A stretch of 64,000 nucleotides of DNA from Microbacterium kyungheense (GTDB lineage: Bacteria; Actinomycetota; Actinomycetes; Actinomycetales; Microbacteriaceae): NCBI RefSeq assembly GCF_006783905.1, contig NZ_VFPE01000004.1, positions 216,013 through 280,012 of the forward strand, given 5' to 3'. The notes beneath the pieces were generated by a model that did not search any database, was not told the origin of the DNA, and saw nothing but the letters and a program-made list of their open reading frames with translations. The position numbers were made by a program, and so were the translations under genes. Each line of letters begins with the position of its first letter. Within the stretch, counting starts at the first letter, position 1. Below, one piece after another: positions 1-9,326 of the stretch.

Positions 1-1338
1 TGGCAGTCGTACTCGCCCGAGGTGACGATGGGCTACACCGTCCAGCTCGCGGGCCTGGCCGTGCAGAACTTCGTCTCGGCCGCCGTCGGCATCGCCGTGG
101 CCGTCGCGCTCGTGCGCGGCTTCACGCGGCGGGGCGCCTCGACCATCGGCAACTTCTGGGTCGATCTGACACGAGGGCTCACGCGCCTGCTGCTGCCGCT
201 GGCCCTCGTCGCGGCGGTGGCGCTGATCGCCGCGGGCGTCGTGCAGAACTTCACCGGGTTCGTCGACGTCGGCACGATCGCGGGCGGCACCCAGTCGATC
301 CCGGGGGGCCCGGTCGCGAGCCAGGAGGCGATCAAGGAGCTCGGCACGAACGGCGGCGGGTTCTTCAACGCCAACTCGGCGCACCCGTTCGAGAACCCCA
401 CGCCCTGGTCGAACGTGTTCGAGATCCTCCTGATCCTCGCGATCCCGGTCGCGCTGCCGCGGGCCTTCGGCCGCATGGTCGGCGACGATCGCCAGGGCTA
501 TGCGATCCTCGCCGTGATGGGCTCCATCGCGATCGTGTCGATCACCGCCGTCACGTGGCTGGAGTCGCTGGGGCTCGGCACGGCGCCGCAGCTGGCCGGC
601 TCGGCCATGGAGGGCAAAGAGGCCCGGTTCGGCATCTTCGGCTCGACGCTGTTCGCCGGCGCCACGACGCTCACGAGCACGGGCGCGGTGAACTCGATGC
701 ACGACTCGTACACGGCGCTGGGCGGCATGATCCCGATGGTCAACATGATGCTCGGCGAGATCGCGCCCGGCGGCGTCGGATCGGGCCTGTACGGCATGCT
801 CGTGCTCGCGATCATCGCCGTGTTCGTCGGTGGACTCCTCGTCGGACGCACACCCGAGTACCTGGGCAAGAAGATCGGACCGACGCAGATCAAGCTCGCG
901 AGCCTGTACATCCTCGTCACGCCCACGCTGGTGCTCGTGGGAACCGCGCTGAGCTTCGCCATCCCGCCCATCCGGTCCGACATGGAGTCGACGTCGATCT
1001 GGAATCCCGGTGTGCACGGCCTGAGCGAGGTGCTCTACGCCTTCACCTCGGCGGCCAACAACAACGGCTCCGCGTTCGCGGGACTCACCGCGAACACCCC
1101 CTGGCTCAACACGGCGCTCGGCGTCGCGATGCTGCTCGGCCGCTTCATCCCGATCGTGCTCGTGCTGGCCCTCGCCGGCTCGCTGGCCGCACAGGACTCC
1201 GTGCCGTCGACCGCCGGCACGCTGCCCACGCACCGACCGCAGTTCGTCGGCCTGCTCGCCGTCGTCGCCGTGGTCATCACCGCCCTCACCTACTTCCCCG
1301 TTCTCACGCTGGGTCCCCTGGCGGAAGGTCTCGTCTGA
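1..1338 (+). CDS. kdpA: Potassium-transporting ATPase subunit KdpA (5' end outside window)
   Basis: Channel-like, K+-binding membrane subunit of the Kdp high-affinity P-type ATPase. The frame is already open at base 1 ([15 protein letters not shown]), so about 112 N-terminal residues of a family near 560 long are missing; 445 are visible. Pore-loop segments are recognisable: [20 protein letters not shown] from visible residue 117, [14 protein letters not shown], and [14 protein letters not shown], each between hydrophobic helices. The stop is one base before the kdpB start, so the subunits are co-translated. The GTG at base 22 is an internal codon, not the start. Any kdpF would lie upstream of the window. 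Confidence 0.97.
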   Translation, partial: WQSYSPEVTMGYTVQLAGLAVQNFVSAAVGIAVAVALVRGFTRRGASTIGNFWVDLTRGLTRLLLPLALVAAVALIAAGVVQNFTGFVDVGTIAGGTQSIPGGPVASQEAIKELGTNGGGFFNANSAHPFENPTPWSNVFEILLILAIPVALPRAFGRMVGDDRQGYAILAVMGSIAIVSITAVTWLESLGLGTAPQLAGSAMEGKEARFGIFGSTLFAGATTLTSTGAVNSMHDSYTALGGMIPMVNMMLGEIAPGGVGSGLYGMLVLAIIAVFVGGLLVGRTPEYLGKKIGPTQIKLASLYILVTPTLVLVGTALSFAIPPIRSDMESTSIWNPGVHGLSEVLYAFTSAANNNGSAFAGLTANTPWLNTALGVAMLLGRFIPIVLVLALAGSLAAQDSVPSTAGTLPTHRPQFVGLLAVVAVVITALTYFPVLTLGPLAEGLV

Positions 1339-1339
1339 A

Positions 1340-3547
1340 ATGTCCACTGTCACATCACGCCCGGTCCCTGAGCCCGTCGAAGGGCGCTCAACGACCGAGG
1401 AGGACGCCCGCCCCGTCGCAGGCAGCGTTCCCCCGAAGGCCCCGAGATCGCCCCGCGCCTTCAGCGCCGCGCAGCTGTGGGCGGCGCTCCCCGGAGCGCT
1501 GCGCAAGCTCGACCCGGCCGCGCTGTGGCGCAACCCCGTCATGTTCCTGGTGTGGGTGGGCGCGGCGCTCACCACCGTCATCGCGATCGCCGAGCCGTTC
1601 CTCGGCGGCCCCGAGGCCTCCGGCGGCACCGCCGTGCCGTTCGGATTCACGTGGGGCATCGCGATCTGGCTGTGGCTGACGGTCCTCTTCGCGAACCTCG
1701 CCGAGTCGGTCGCCGAAGGCCGCGGAAAGGCCCAGGCGGCGACGCTGCGCAAGACCCGGACCTCGACGACGGCCCGCCGCGTCACCGCCTACGACCGGGA
1801 TCGGGATGCCGCGGCCGAGCACGCCGAGACCGTCGACGTCGCCTCCGCCGACCTGAAGCTCGGCGACGTCGTCGTCGTCACGGCGGGCGAGCTGATCCCC
1901 GGCGACGGCGACATCGTGAACGGCATCGCGACCGTCGACGAGTCGGCCATCACCGGTGAGTCCGCCCCCGTCGTACGGGAGTCCGGCGGCGACCGCTCCG
2001 CGGTCACCGGCGGCACGCGCGTGCTGTCGGACCGCATAGTGGTGCGCATCACCTCGAAGCCCGGCGAGACCTTCGTCGACCGGATGATCGCGCTCGTCGA
2101 GGGAGCGAGCCGGCAGAAGACTCCGAACGAGATCGCGCTCGGCATCCTGCTGGCGAGCCTGTCGATCGTGTTCGTCGTGGTCGTGCTGACACTCAACCCC
2201 ATCGCGTCGTACGCAGCGGCCACGGTGAGCATCCCCGTGCTCGTGGCGCTGCTGGTGTGCCTCATCCCGACGACGATCGGCGCCCTGCTGTCGGCGATCG
2301 GCATCGCCGGCATGGACCGCCTCGTGCAGCGCAACGTGCTGGCGATGTCGGGGCGCGCGGTCGAGGCCGCGGGCGACGTGACCACGCTGCTCCTCGACAA
2401 GACCGGCACCATCACGTACGGCAACCGGCGCGCGTCCGACTTCGTGACCATGCCCGGTGTCGACGACGCCGAACTGGCTCACGCGGCGGCGCTCTCATCG
2501 CTCGCCGACCCCACGCCCGAGGGTGTGTCGGTCGTGGAGCTGGCCGCCGTGCGCGGCATCCGGGTCGACGCGCCCCAGGGGTCGGCGGTCGTCCCGTTCA
2601 CCGCGCAGACCCGCATGAGCGGCGTCGACCTCGCGGACGGCACCCAGGTGCGCAAGGGCGCGGGGTCGGCCGTGCTGGCCTGGCTGGAGGCATCCGGCTC
2701 CCCCGTCCCGACCTCGACGCGCGCGCTGCTGACGAGCGAGACCGACGCCATCGCGCAGTCCGGCGGCACCCCGCTGGTGGTCGCGACCCTCGCCGCCGAC
2801 GGTGCCGGCGCCGTCCTCGGCGTCGTGCACCTCAAGGACATCGTGAAGGACGGCCTGCGCGAGCGGTTCGACGAGCTGCGCGCGATGGGCATCCGCACCG
2901 TCATGATCACCGGCGACAACCCGCTCACGGCCGCCGCGATCGCGAAGGAGGCGGGAGTCGACGAATACCTCGCCGAAGCCACGCCCGAAGACAAGCTGGC
3001 GCTCATCAGACGCGAGCAGCACGGCGGCAACCTCGTCGCGATGACCGGCGACGGCACCAACGACGCCCCCGCGCTCGCGCAGGCCGACGTCGGCGTGGCG
3101 ATGAACACGGGCACGTCGGCGGCGAAAGAGGCGGGCAACATGGTCGACCTCGACTCGGACCCGACGAAGCTCATCGACATCGTCCGCATCGGCAAGCAGC
3201 TGCTCATCACGCGCGGCGCGCTCACGACGTTCTCGCTCGCGAACGACATCGCCAAGTACTTCGCGATCATCCCGGCGATGTTCATGGGTGTCTTCCCGGG
3301 CCTCGCGGCGCTGAACGTCATGCAGCTCAGCTCGCCGGCATCCGCGGTCACCAGCGCGATCATCTTCAACGCGATCATCATCGTGGCGCTCATCCCGCTG
3401 TCGCTGCGAGGCGTCAAGTACCGCCCGGCGAGCGCGTCGCAGATCCTCAGCCGCAACCTGCTCGTCTACGGACTGGGCGGTGTGATCGCGCCGTTCATCG
3501 GCATCAAGCTCATCGACCTCGTCGTGAGCCTCATCCCGGGCTTCTGA
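1340..3547 (+). CDS. kdpB: Potassium-transporting ATPase ATP-binding subunit KdpB
   Basis: Catalytic P-type ATPase subunit that forms the aspartyl phosphate driving K+ import through KdpA. The phosphorylation motif DKTGT has its Asp at residue 353. The actuator motif TGESAPV and the hinge motif [10 protein letters not shown] are intact, with membrane helices before, between and after. At 735 residues it is about 50 longer than the usual 680. The excess is all N-terminal, before the conserved [13 protein letters not shown] segment, and includes the peptide PVPEPVEGR, which is encoded by a copy of a dispersed nucleotide repeat (1363-1384). It lies one base after kdpA and 22 bases before kdpC. 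Confidence 0.98.
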   Translation: MSTVTSRPVPEPVEGRSTTEEDARPVAGSVPPKAPRSPRAFSAAQLWAALPGALRKLDPAALWRNPVMFLVWVGAALTTVIAIAEPFLGGPEASGGTAVPFGFTWGIAIWLWLTVLFANLAESVAEGRGKAQAATLRKTRTSTTARRVTAYDRDRDAAAEHAETVDVASADLKLGDVVVVTAGELIPGDGDIVNGIATVDESAITGESAPVVRESGGDRSAVTGGTRVLSDRIVVRITSKPGETFVDRMIALVEGASRQKTPNEIALGILLASLSIVFVVVVLTLNPIASYAAATVSIPVLVALLVCLIPTTIGALLSAIGIAGMDRLVQRNVLAMSGRAVEAAGDVTTLLLDKTGTITYGNRRASDFVTMPGVDDAELAHAAALSSLADPTPEGVSVVELAAVRGIRVDAPQGSAVVPFTAQTRMSGVDLADGTQVRKGAGSAVLAWLEASGSPVPTSTRALLTSETDAIAQSGGTPLVVATLAADGAGAVLGVVHLKDIVKDGLRERFDELRAMGIRTVMITGDNPLTAAAIAKEAGVDEYLAEATPEDKLALIRREQHGGNLVAMTGDGTNDAPALAQADVGVAMNTGTSAAKEAGNMVDLDSDPTKLIDIVRIGKQLLITRGALTTFSLANDIAKYFAIIPAMFMGVFPGLAALNVMQLSSPASAVTSAIIFNAIIIVALIPLSLRGVKYRPASASQILSRNLLVYGLGGVIAPFIGIKLIDLVVSLIPGF
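1363..1384. repeat. Dispersed short repeat inside the kdpB N-terminus
   Basis: Contains CCCTGAGCCCGTCGAAGGG, a variant of the CCTGAGCCTGTCGAAG unit seen again at 28312-28343 and, more diverged, at 49656-49675. Here it is translated in frame as PVPEPVEGR in a segment that other KdpB proteins lack, which suggests insertion of a mobile short repeat that happened to keep the frame. Confidence 0.6.
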
Positions 3548-3569
3548 GCGACCCCGACAGGAGACAAGA

Positions 3570-4184
3570 ATGTCCACGTCCACCCGCACCACCGTCCGCA
3601 CCGCCGGCGTCGCCCTGCGCGCGATGATCGTCTTCACCCTCGTGCTCGGCGTCGGCTACACGCTGGTCGTCACCGGCATCGGCCAGCTGGCGCTTCCGTG
3701 GCAGGCCAACGGCTCGGCCGTTCACGACAGCGCCGGCGACACCGTCGGCTCGGCCCTCATCGGGCAGTCGTTCGCGGACGCAGAGGGCAACGCGCTGCCC
3801 GACTACTTCCAGCCGCGCCCGTCGGCCGCCGGTGCCGGCTACGACGCGGGCGCCTCCAGCGGATCGAACCTCGGACCCGAGAACCCCGACCTCGTGTCGG
3901 CGATCGAAGAGCGCCGGGCGGCGATCGCCGAGCGCGAGGGCGTCGACCCGTCGCAGGTGCCCGCCGACGCTGTCACGGCGTCGGGCTCCGGCCTCGACCC
4001 TCACATCAGCCCCGCCTACGCCCTGCTGCAGGTCGCTCGGGTCGCCGAGGCGCGCGGACTCGACGCATCCACGGTGCGGACGCTCGTCGAGGAGCACATC
4101 CAGCAGCGCGACCTCGGCTTCCTCGGCGAGCCCCGGGTGAACGTGCTGAAGCTCAACCTCGCGCTGGACGAGCTCGGCCGATGA
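3570..4184 (+). CDS. kdpC: Potassium-transporting ATPase subunit KdpC
   Basis: Small single-pass subunit that stabilises the KdpFABC complex and supports ATP binding. It is 204 residues long, with one N-terminal membrane helix (about residues 10-35, AMIVFTLVLGVGYTLVVTG) followed by an extracytoplasmic domain. Family blocks GSALIGQSF, DYFQPRPSAA, GSNLGPENPDL, GSGLDPHISP and VNVLKLNLALDEL are present. An AGGAGA ribosome site sits 6-11 bases before the ATG. This is the last gene of the structural kdp operon; an inverted repeat follows before kdpD. Confidence 0.97.
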   Translation: MSTSTRTTVRTAGVALRAMIVFTLVLGVGYTLVVTGIGQLALPWQANGSAVHDSAGDTVGSALIGQSFADAEGNALPDYFQPRPSAAGAGYDAGASSGSNLGPENPDLVSAIEERRAAIAEREGVDPSQVPADAVTASGSGLDPHISPAYALLQVARVAEARGLDASTVRTLVEEHIQQRDLGFLGEPRVNVLKLNLALDELGR

Positions 4185-4213
4185 GAGTGGTCGACGTCGC
4201 GGCATCCCTTCTT

Positions 4214-4272
4214 CGCCGCTCCCCTGTCACGATCGACGCGCCCATCGCACGCATCGTGACAGGCGAGCGGCG
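4214..4272. promoter_or_regulatory. Inverted repeat between kdpC and kdpD (terminator or operator)
   Basis: Arms of 20 bases, CGCCGCTCCCCTGTCACGAT at 4214-4233 and its complement at 4253-4272, pair with a single mismatch around a 19-base loop. The core GTGACAGGCGAGCG (4256-4269) recurs as an exact direct repeat at 4320-4333, only 18 bases before the kdpD -10 element. The hairpin could terminate kdpABC mRNA. The extra direct copy next to the kdpD promoter argues for a protein-binding site as well. No T-tract follows the hairpin. Confidence 0.5.
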
Positions 4273-4350
4273 GGGGAGCATGCTCCGCTGTCGCGAATGG
4301 CGGCCGTCGGGCACCAGATGTGACAGGCGAGCGCGGCGACGGCGAGGAAC

Positions 4351-4362
4351 TAAGGTGACCAC
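4351..4362 (+). promoter_or_regulatory. Putative leaderless promoter of kdpD
   Basis: TAAGGT at 4351-4356 followed by six bases and the kdpD ATG. There is no Shine-Dalgarno before the start, so transcription probably begins at or beside the A of the ATG. This gives kdpDE expression independent of kdpABC. Confidence 0.45.
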
Positions 4363-6888
4363 ATGAAGCGCGGCAGGCTGCGGGTGCTGCTGGGCGCCGC
4401 GCCAGGCGTCGGGAAGACGTACGAGATGCTCGAAGAGGGCCGTCGCCTGGTCGAGGACGGACGCGACGTGGTGATCGCCGTCGTCGAGACCCACGGGCGC
4501 GCCGCCACCGCCGCCCTCACCGAGGGACTCGCCGTGGTGCCGCGCAGGACCGTCAGCCACCGCGGCGTCGAGCTGACCGACATGGACCTGGACGCCGTGC
4601 TCGAGCGCGCGCCCGAGATCGCGCTCGTCGACGAGCTCGCGCACACCAATGCGCCCGGCATGCGGCACGCCAAGCGCTGGCAGGACGTGGAGTCGCTGCT
4701 CGAGGCGGGCATCGACGTCATCACGACCGTCAACGTCCAGCACATCGAGTCGCTGGGCGGGGTGGTCGAGCAGATCACGGGCGTCGCGCAGCGCGAGACG
4801 GTTCCGGATGCCGTCGTCCGGACCGCCGACCAGGTCGAGGTCGTCGACCTGTCGCCGCAGTCGCTGCGCGACCGCCTGTCCGCAGGGCTCGTGTACCCGG
4901 CCGAGCGGATCGACGCGGCGCTGTCGAACTACTTCCGGCTCGGCAACCTGACGGCTCTGCGCGAGCTCGCCCTGCTGTGGCTGGCCGACGAGGTCGACAG
5001 CGCCCTGAAGTCGTACCGCGCCGAGCACGGCATCGAGGGCACGTGGCAGGCGCGCGAGCGCGTCGTGGTCGCCCTCACCGGCGGATCCGAGGGCGAGACG
5101 CTGCTGCGCCGCGGTGCGCGCATCGCCGCGCGCTCGGCCGGCGGCGAGCTGCTCGCCGTGCATGTGTCGACGCAGGACGGTCTGCGCTCGGGCAACCCGA
5201 GCGCGCTGGCGGCCCAGCGGGCGCTCGTCGAGTCGCTGGGCGGCACCTACCACCAGGTCGTCGGCGACGACGTTCCCCGGGCGCTCGTCGAGTTCGCGCG
5301 GTCGGCGAACGCGACCCAGCTCGTCATCGGCGTCAGCCGCCGCGGCCGGCTGGCGACCGCGCTCACGGGGCCCGGGATCGGCTCGACGGTGGTGCGCGAA
5401 TCGGGCGACATCGACGTGCACATCGTGACGCACTCCGAGGCCGGCGACCGCTTCACGCTGCCGCGCGTGAGCGGCGGTGCGCTGAGCGTCAAGCGCCGGG
5501 TGCTGGGCTTCGTGCTCGCCCTCGTCGGCGGTCCGCTGCTGACGTGGATGCTCGTGTCGCTGCGCAGCGACGAGACGATCACCAGCGACGTGCTCGCCTA
5601 CCAGCTGCTCGTGGTGCTGGTGGCGCTCGTGGGCGGCATCTGGCCGGCGGTGTTCGCCGCCGTGATGTCGGCGTTCACGCTCAACTACTTCTTCGTCGCC
5701 CCGTACTACACGGTCTCGGTCGCCGACCCGCGCAACGTGTGGGCGCTGATCCTCTACGTGCTCATCGCGGTGCTGGTGAGCTTCGTCGTCGACCGTGCCG
5801 CCCGGGCGGCACGCGCCGCCCGGCGCTCCGAGGCCGAGGCAGAACTGCTGGCGAACGTCGCCGGCAGCGTTCTGCGCGGCGAGTCGGCCGTGCCCGCGAT
5901 GGTCAGCCGCACCCGCGAGTCGCTGGGCCTGGCCGGGGTGCGCCTGATTGCTCCCGACGGCGGCGTGATCTCGACGGACGGCGAGCCGGTGCGCGACGGC
6001 CGGCACGAGACCGTCGCGATCGGCCGCACGATCGACGGGAGCCCGCGGGCGACGCTCGAACTGCACGGGCACCCGCTGGATGCCTCCGAGCGTCGTCTCG
6101 TCGACGCCGTGGCCGCCCAGCTCGCGGCTGCCCTGGAGCACACCGATCTCGCGGCGACCGCGCGCACCGCGGGGGTGCTGGCCGAGACCGATCAGGTGCG
6201 CAGCGCCCTGCTTTCGGCGGTGAGCCACGACCTGCGCCGCCCGCTCGCGGCGGCCGTCGCGGCCGTGGGCGGCCTGCGCGCGGCGGGCCCGCAGCTGTCT
6301 GATGCGGACCGCGCCGAGCTGGTGACGACCGCCGACGAGTCCCTCACGACGCTGTCGGCGCTCGTCACCGACCTGCTCGACGTGAGCCGGGTCGAGGCGG
6401 GAGTTCTCGCCGTCTCGCTCGCCGACGTCGACGGCGCCGGCATCGTGCTGTCGGCCCTCGACGAGCTCGGCGGCGGGCCCGACCGGTTCGAACTGGCTCT
6501 CGACCCCGACCTGCCCCCGCTGCGCGCAGACCCCGTGCTGCTGCAGCGGGTGCTGGTCAACGTCATGGCCAACGCCGCACGCCACTCCCCTGCCGGCGCG
6601 CGCGTCCGGGTGTCGACGAGCCGGCTCGGCCGCACCGCCGAGATCCGCGTGGTCGATCACGGTGCAGGCGTCTCGCCCGAGCGCCGCGATGACATGTTCA
6701 CGCCGTTCCAGCGGCTGGGCGACACCGACAACACCGCGGGGCTCGGGCTGGGACTCGCGTTGTCGAAGGGGTTCACCGAGGGCATGGGCGGTACGCTCAC
6801 CCCCGAGGACACGCCTGGAGGAGGGCTCACGATGGTGGTCGCGCTGCCGGTGGCCGAGTCCGCCCCTCCGGGTGGGGCGGTCGCGTGA
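4363..6888 (+). CDS. kdpD: Osmosensitive K+ channel sensor histidine kinase KdpD
   Basis: Membrane sensor kinase that responds to K+ limitation or turgor and phosphorylates KdpE; 841 residues. In order: N-terminal KdpD domain with Walker A GAAPGVGKT at residues 11-19 and the VDELAHTNAPG block; a universal-stress-protein-like domain (about 230-360); four closely packed membrane helices (about 375-480); a GAF-like region; HisKA with phospho-acceptor His622 in SHDLRRPLA; and a HATPase domain with NVMANAARHSP, DHGAGV and GLGLGLALSKG. It overlaps kdpE by four bases (GTGA). It lacks an SD and appears to have its own promoter. Confidence 0.97.
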   Translation: MKRGRLRVLLGAAPGVGKTYEMLEEGRRLVEDGRDVVIAVVETHGRAATAALTEGLAVVPRRTVSHRGVELTDMDLDAVLERAPEIALVDELAHTNAPGMRHAKRWQDVESLLEAGIDVITTVNVQHIESLGGVVEQITGVAQRETVPDAVVRTADQVEVVDLSPQSLRDRLSAGLVYPAERIDAALSNYFRLGNLTALRELALLWLADEVDSALKSYRAEHGIEGTWQARERVVVALTGGSEGETLLRRGARIAARSAGGELLAVHVSTQDGLRSGNPSALAAQRALVESLGGTYHQVVGDDVPRALVEFARSANATQLVIGVSRRGRLATALTGPGIGSTVVRESGDIDVHIVTHSEAGDRFTLPRVSGGALSVKRRVLGFVLALVGGPLLTWMLVSLRSDETITSDVLAYQLLVVLVALVGGIWPAVFAAVMSAFTLNYFFVAPYYTVSVADPRNVWALILYVLIAVLVSFVVDRAARAARAARRSEAEAELLANVAGSVLRGESAVPAMVSRTRESLGLAGVRLIAPDGGVISTDGEPVRDGRHETVAIGRTIDGSPRATLELHGHPLDASERRLVDAVAAQLAAALEHTDLAATARTAGVLAETDQVRSALLSAVSHDLRRPLAAAVAAVGGLRAAGPQLSDADRAELVTTADESLTTLSALVTDLLDVSRVEAGVLAVSLADVDGAGIVLSALDELGGGPDRFELALDPDLPPLRADPVLLQRVLVNVMANAARHSPAGARVRVSTSRLGRTAEIRVVDHGAGVSPERRDDMFTPFQRLGDTDNTAGLGLGLALSKGFTEGMGGTLTPEDTPGGGLTMVVALPVAESAPPGGAVA

Positions 6889-7562
6889 AGATCCTGATCG
6901 CCGACGACGACCCCCAACTGGTCCGCGCGCTGCGCATCACCCTCGCGGCGCACGGCTACGAGGTGATCGCCGCCCCCGACGGCGTCGCCGCGGTCGCCCT
7001 CGCGGCGAAAGAGAGCCCCGACATCGTGATGGTCGACCTCGGGATGCCGCGGCTCGACGGCATCCAGGTCATCGAGGCGCTCCGCGGCTGGAGCGCGGCG
7101 CCGATCATCGTCGTGTCAGGTCGCACCGGCTCGGCCGACAAGGTCGAGGCGCTGGATGCCGGCGCCGACGACTACGTCAGCAAGCCGTTCCAGATCGACG
7201 AGCTGCTCGCGCGGCTGCGGGCGCTGTCGCGGCGCACGGGCGCGGCATCCACCGCTCCCGTGGTGCGCTTCGCAGACGTCGTGATCGACCTGTCGACCAA
7301 GACGGTCACGCGCGCCGGCGACCGCGTGCACCTGACGCCGACCGAGTGGCGCATCCTGGAGTTCCTCGCACGCAACCCCGGGTCGCTCGTCACCCGCCAG
7401 GCGCTGCTGAAAGACATCTGGGGCACCGAGCAGGTCGCCGACACCGGGTATCTGCGCCTGTACATGTCGCAGCTGCGCAAGAAGCTCGAGGCCGACCCCG
7501 GGCATCCCGTGCATCTGCTGACCGAGTCGGGCATGGGCTACCGCCTGGTCGTCGACGCCTGA
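6885..7562 (+). CDS. kdpE: KdpE response regulator (OmpR/PhoB family)
   Basis: Transcription factor that activates kdpFABC when phosphorylated by KdpD. The receiver domain (1-115) has the acidic pocket DDD at 7-9, phospho-acceptor Asp51 in MVDLGMPRLDG, and Lys100 in SKPF. The C-terminal winged-helix domain (about 130-222) carries HLTPTEWRILEFLARNPG. Start is the GTG at 6885, overlapping the kdpD stop. The next gene starts on the last base of the stop codon, so three genes are translationally coupled. Confidence 0.97.
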   Translation: MKILIADDDPQLVRALRITLAAHGYEVIAAPDGVAAVALAAKESPDIVMVDLGMPRLDGIQVIEALRGWSAAPIIVVSGRTGSADKVEALDAGADDYVSKPFQIDELLARLRALSRRTGAASTAPVVRFADVVIDLSTKTVTRAGDRVHLTPTEWRILEFLARNPGSLVTRQALLKDIWGTEQVADTGYLRLYMSQLRKKLEADPGHPVHLLTESGMGYRLVVDA

Positions 7563-8530
7563 TGCTCACCGTCCGCGTCACCGCGCCGCATGAACTGGCC
7601 ACGCAGCTGTGCGAGCGCCTCCGCGACGAGCCCACCGTCAGCGATGTCGTCCACCTGCCCACGGCCGGCGCGGGCGGCGGCCAGGGCGACGTCATCCTGT
7701 TCGAGCTCGCACGCGAGAACGCCAACAACGTCATGCGCATGCTTCGGCACGCGGGCGTGCCCGCGCACGGATCGATCGTGGTGAGCGAGCCGATCGCGGT
7801 GGTGTCGGATGCCGCGGCCGCCGCCGAACGGGCGGCACCGGGTCATCCCGCCGACGGCGTGCTGTGGGCGCAGCTCGCCGACCGCTCGCGCGAGGACGCG
7901 AGACCGTCGTGGAGCTTCTTCGCGTTCCTGCTGCTGGCGACGCTCATCGCGGGCATCGGACGCCTGCTCGACCAGCCGATCCTCATCATCGGGGCGATGG
8001 TGGTGGGCCCCGAGTTCGCCCCTCTCGCCGCCATCTGCTACGCCGTGGTGCGGCGCAAGCACGGCATCGCGGGTATGGCGTCCGTGACGCTCTTCGGCGG
8101 CTTCGCGCTGTGCGCGGCGATCGCGTGGGGCGTCTGGACGATCGTGTACGCGTTCGGGCTCTTCACGTTCGAGCAGGCGACGACGGGCCCGTTCACCGAG
8201 TTCATCATCGCGCCCGACGTGTGGTCGTTCGTGATCGCGCTGCTGGCCGGCATCGCCGGCGTGCTGTCGCTCACGACCTCGAAGTCGTCGGCGCTGGTCG
8301 GCGTGTTCATCTCCATCACGACGGTGCCCGCCGTCGGGACGATCGGCCTCACGCTCGCCGTCGGCGCATGGGACGAGGCGTACAGCGCACTGCTGCAGCT
8401 GCTCGTCAACCTCGCCGGCCTGTTCGTCGCCGGCATCGACACGCTGTTCGTGCAGCTGCACCTCGGCCGCCACATCGGATCCGGGCTGGAGGCCCGGCGG
8501 GCGCGCCGGGCCGGTGCCGAGAGCGCCTGA
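7562..8530 (+). CDS. DUF389 domain membrane protein
   Basis: Protein of 322 residues with an N-terminal cytoplasmic ferredoxin-like region (about 1-75, MLTVRVTAPHELATQLCERL) and then six or so membrane helices typical of DUF389, including ILIIGAMVVGPEFAPLAAIC and FVIALLAGIAGVLSLTTSKS. The ATG shares one base with the kdpE stop (TGATG), so it is the fourth gene of the kdpD operon. DUF389 proteins have no firmly assigned activity; some are reported as hydrophobic transport-like proteins. The coupling suggests, but does not prove, a role in K+ or turgor physiology. Confidence 0.85.
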   Translation: MLTVRVTAPHELATQLCERLRDEPTVSDVVHLPTAGAGGGQGDVILFELARENANNVMRMLRHAGVPAHGSIVVSEPIAVVSDAAAAAERAAPGHPADGVLWAQLADRSREDARPSWSFFAFLLLATLIAGIGRLLDQPILIIGAMVVGPEFAPLAAICYAVVRRKHGIAGMASVTLFGGFALCAAIAWGVWTIVYAFGLFTFEQATTGPFTEFIIAPDVWSFVIALLAGIAGVLSLTTSKSSALVGVFISITTVPAVGTIGLTLAVGAWDEAYSALLQLLVNLAGLFVAGIDTLFVQLHLGRHIGSGLEARRARRAGAESA

Positions 8531-8561
8531 CGCGGCGTCTCGCCGATGCCCGGCATCCCCG

Positions 8562-9224
8562 TCACCCTCGGTACCACTCCTCGTCGATGGTCGACAGCCG
8601 CGACGGGTGGGCCTCATCGCCCAGCCCGAAGAAGCGCTGGAAGCTCAGCAGCAGCGGCCGCCAGCGCCGCGGGTCGATCCGGTTCGCGTGACCGGCGAGC
8701 CGCAGCGACTCGCGCACGTGCACGCGCGTGATGCCCACCTCGACGGCGAGGATGCTCGCGTCGGCCACCGACGGCGCGCCGCCCAGGGGGTGAAGCGCCG
8801 TGACGCGGCCCTCCAGATGCACCGGAAGCTCGGCGATGCGCGGCGGCGTCACGGTCTCGGAGGCGGCCGGGCGCACACCCGCCTCGGCGAACTTGTCGGC
8901 GACGTGGCGGTAGCCCGCGGCGGCCTTTCGCGGCGACACCGGTGACCTGCCCGTCGTGAGCGCGAGCCGGTCGACGATGTCGACTTCGGCGGCAGAAGGC
9001 AGGTTGATCACGACCTCGCCGGTCGCGATCAGGTTGCGGCCGGTCTGGCTCCGCGCGCCGACGCCGATGACCGCCGTCTGGCCGAGCCACCACACCGACG
9101 AGTTGGGCGCGAGGTTCGGGTGCCCGTCCTCGTCGACCGTCGACAGCAGCGACACCGGCGTGCCGAAGTACAGGATCGCGGGCGAGATCGCGACGTGGGG
9201 ATCGAGCGGAGTGACAGTGCCCAT
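8562..9224 (-). CDS. Pyridoxamine 5'-phosphate oxidase-like / flavin reductase-like FMN-binding protein
   Basis: Protein of 220 residues with an FMN-binding split-barrel pattern: PAILYFGTPVSLLSTVDEDG, NLAPNSSVWWLG and GRNLIATGEVVINLPS. This layout matches uncharacterised actinobacterial flavin reductase-like proteins. No partner reductase or oxygenase is adjacent, so substrate and physiological role are unknown. The gene is convergent with the DUF389 gene, 31 bases apart. The start is an ATG with AAAGGCGGCT upstream. Confidence 0.75.
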   Translation of the reverse strand: MGTVTPLDPHVAISPAILYFGTPVSLLSTVDEDGHPNLAPNSSVWWLGQTAVIGVGARSQTGRNLIATGEVVINLPSAAEVDIVDRLALTTGRSPVSPRKAAAGYRHVADKFAEAGVRPAASETVTPPRIAELPVHLEGRVTALHPLGGAPSVADASILAVEVGITRVHVRESLRLAGHANRIDPRRWRPLLLSFQRFFGLGDEAHPSRLSTIDEEWYRG

Positions 9225-9326
9225 GGGAGCCGCCTTTCGTGGTTCCCTGTCAGTCTCGAACGCACCCCGCGTCCGGTCCGGCGGGAATCGGACGCCGCGT
9301 CGCCGCGGGATCCGCCCGCCGGATGC

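Noticed and set aside
4153..6660. Long minus-strand frame opposite kdpD
   Set aside because: Arg/His/Gly-rich antisense shadow of a clear kdpD; no promoter or ribosome site.
9269..9295. GCGTCCG...CGGACGC stem downstream of terC
   Set aside because: Only seven paired bases with a 13-base loop in GC-rich sequence, and it lies in the upstream region of the FMN-protein gene; too weak to call a terminator.
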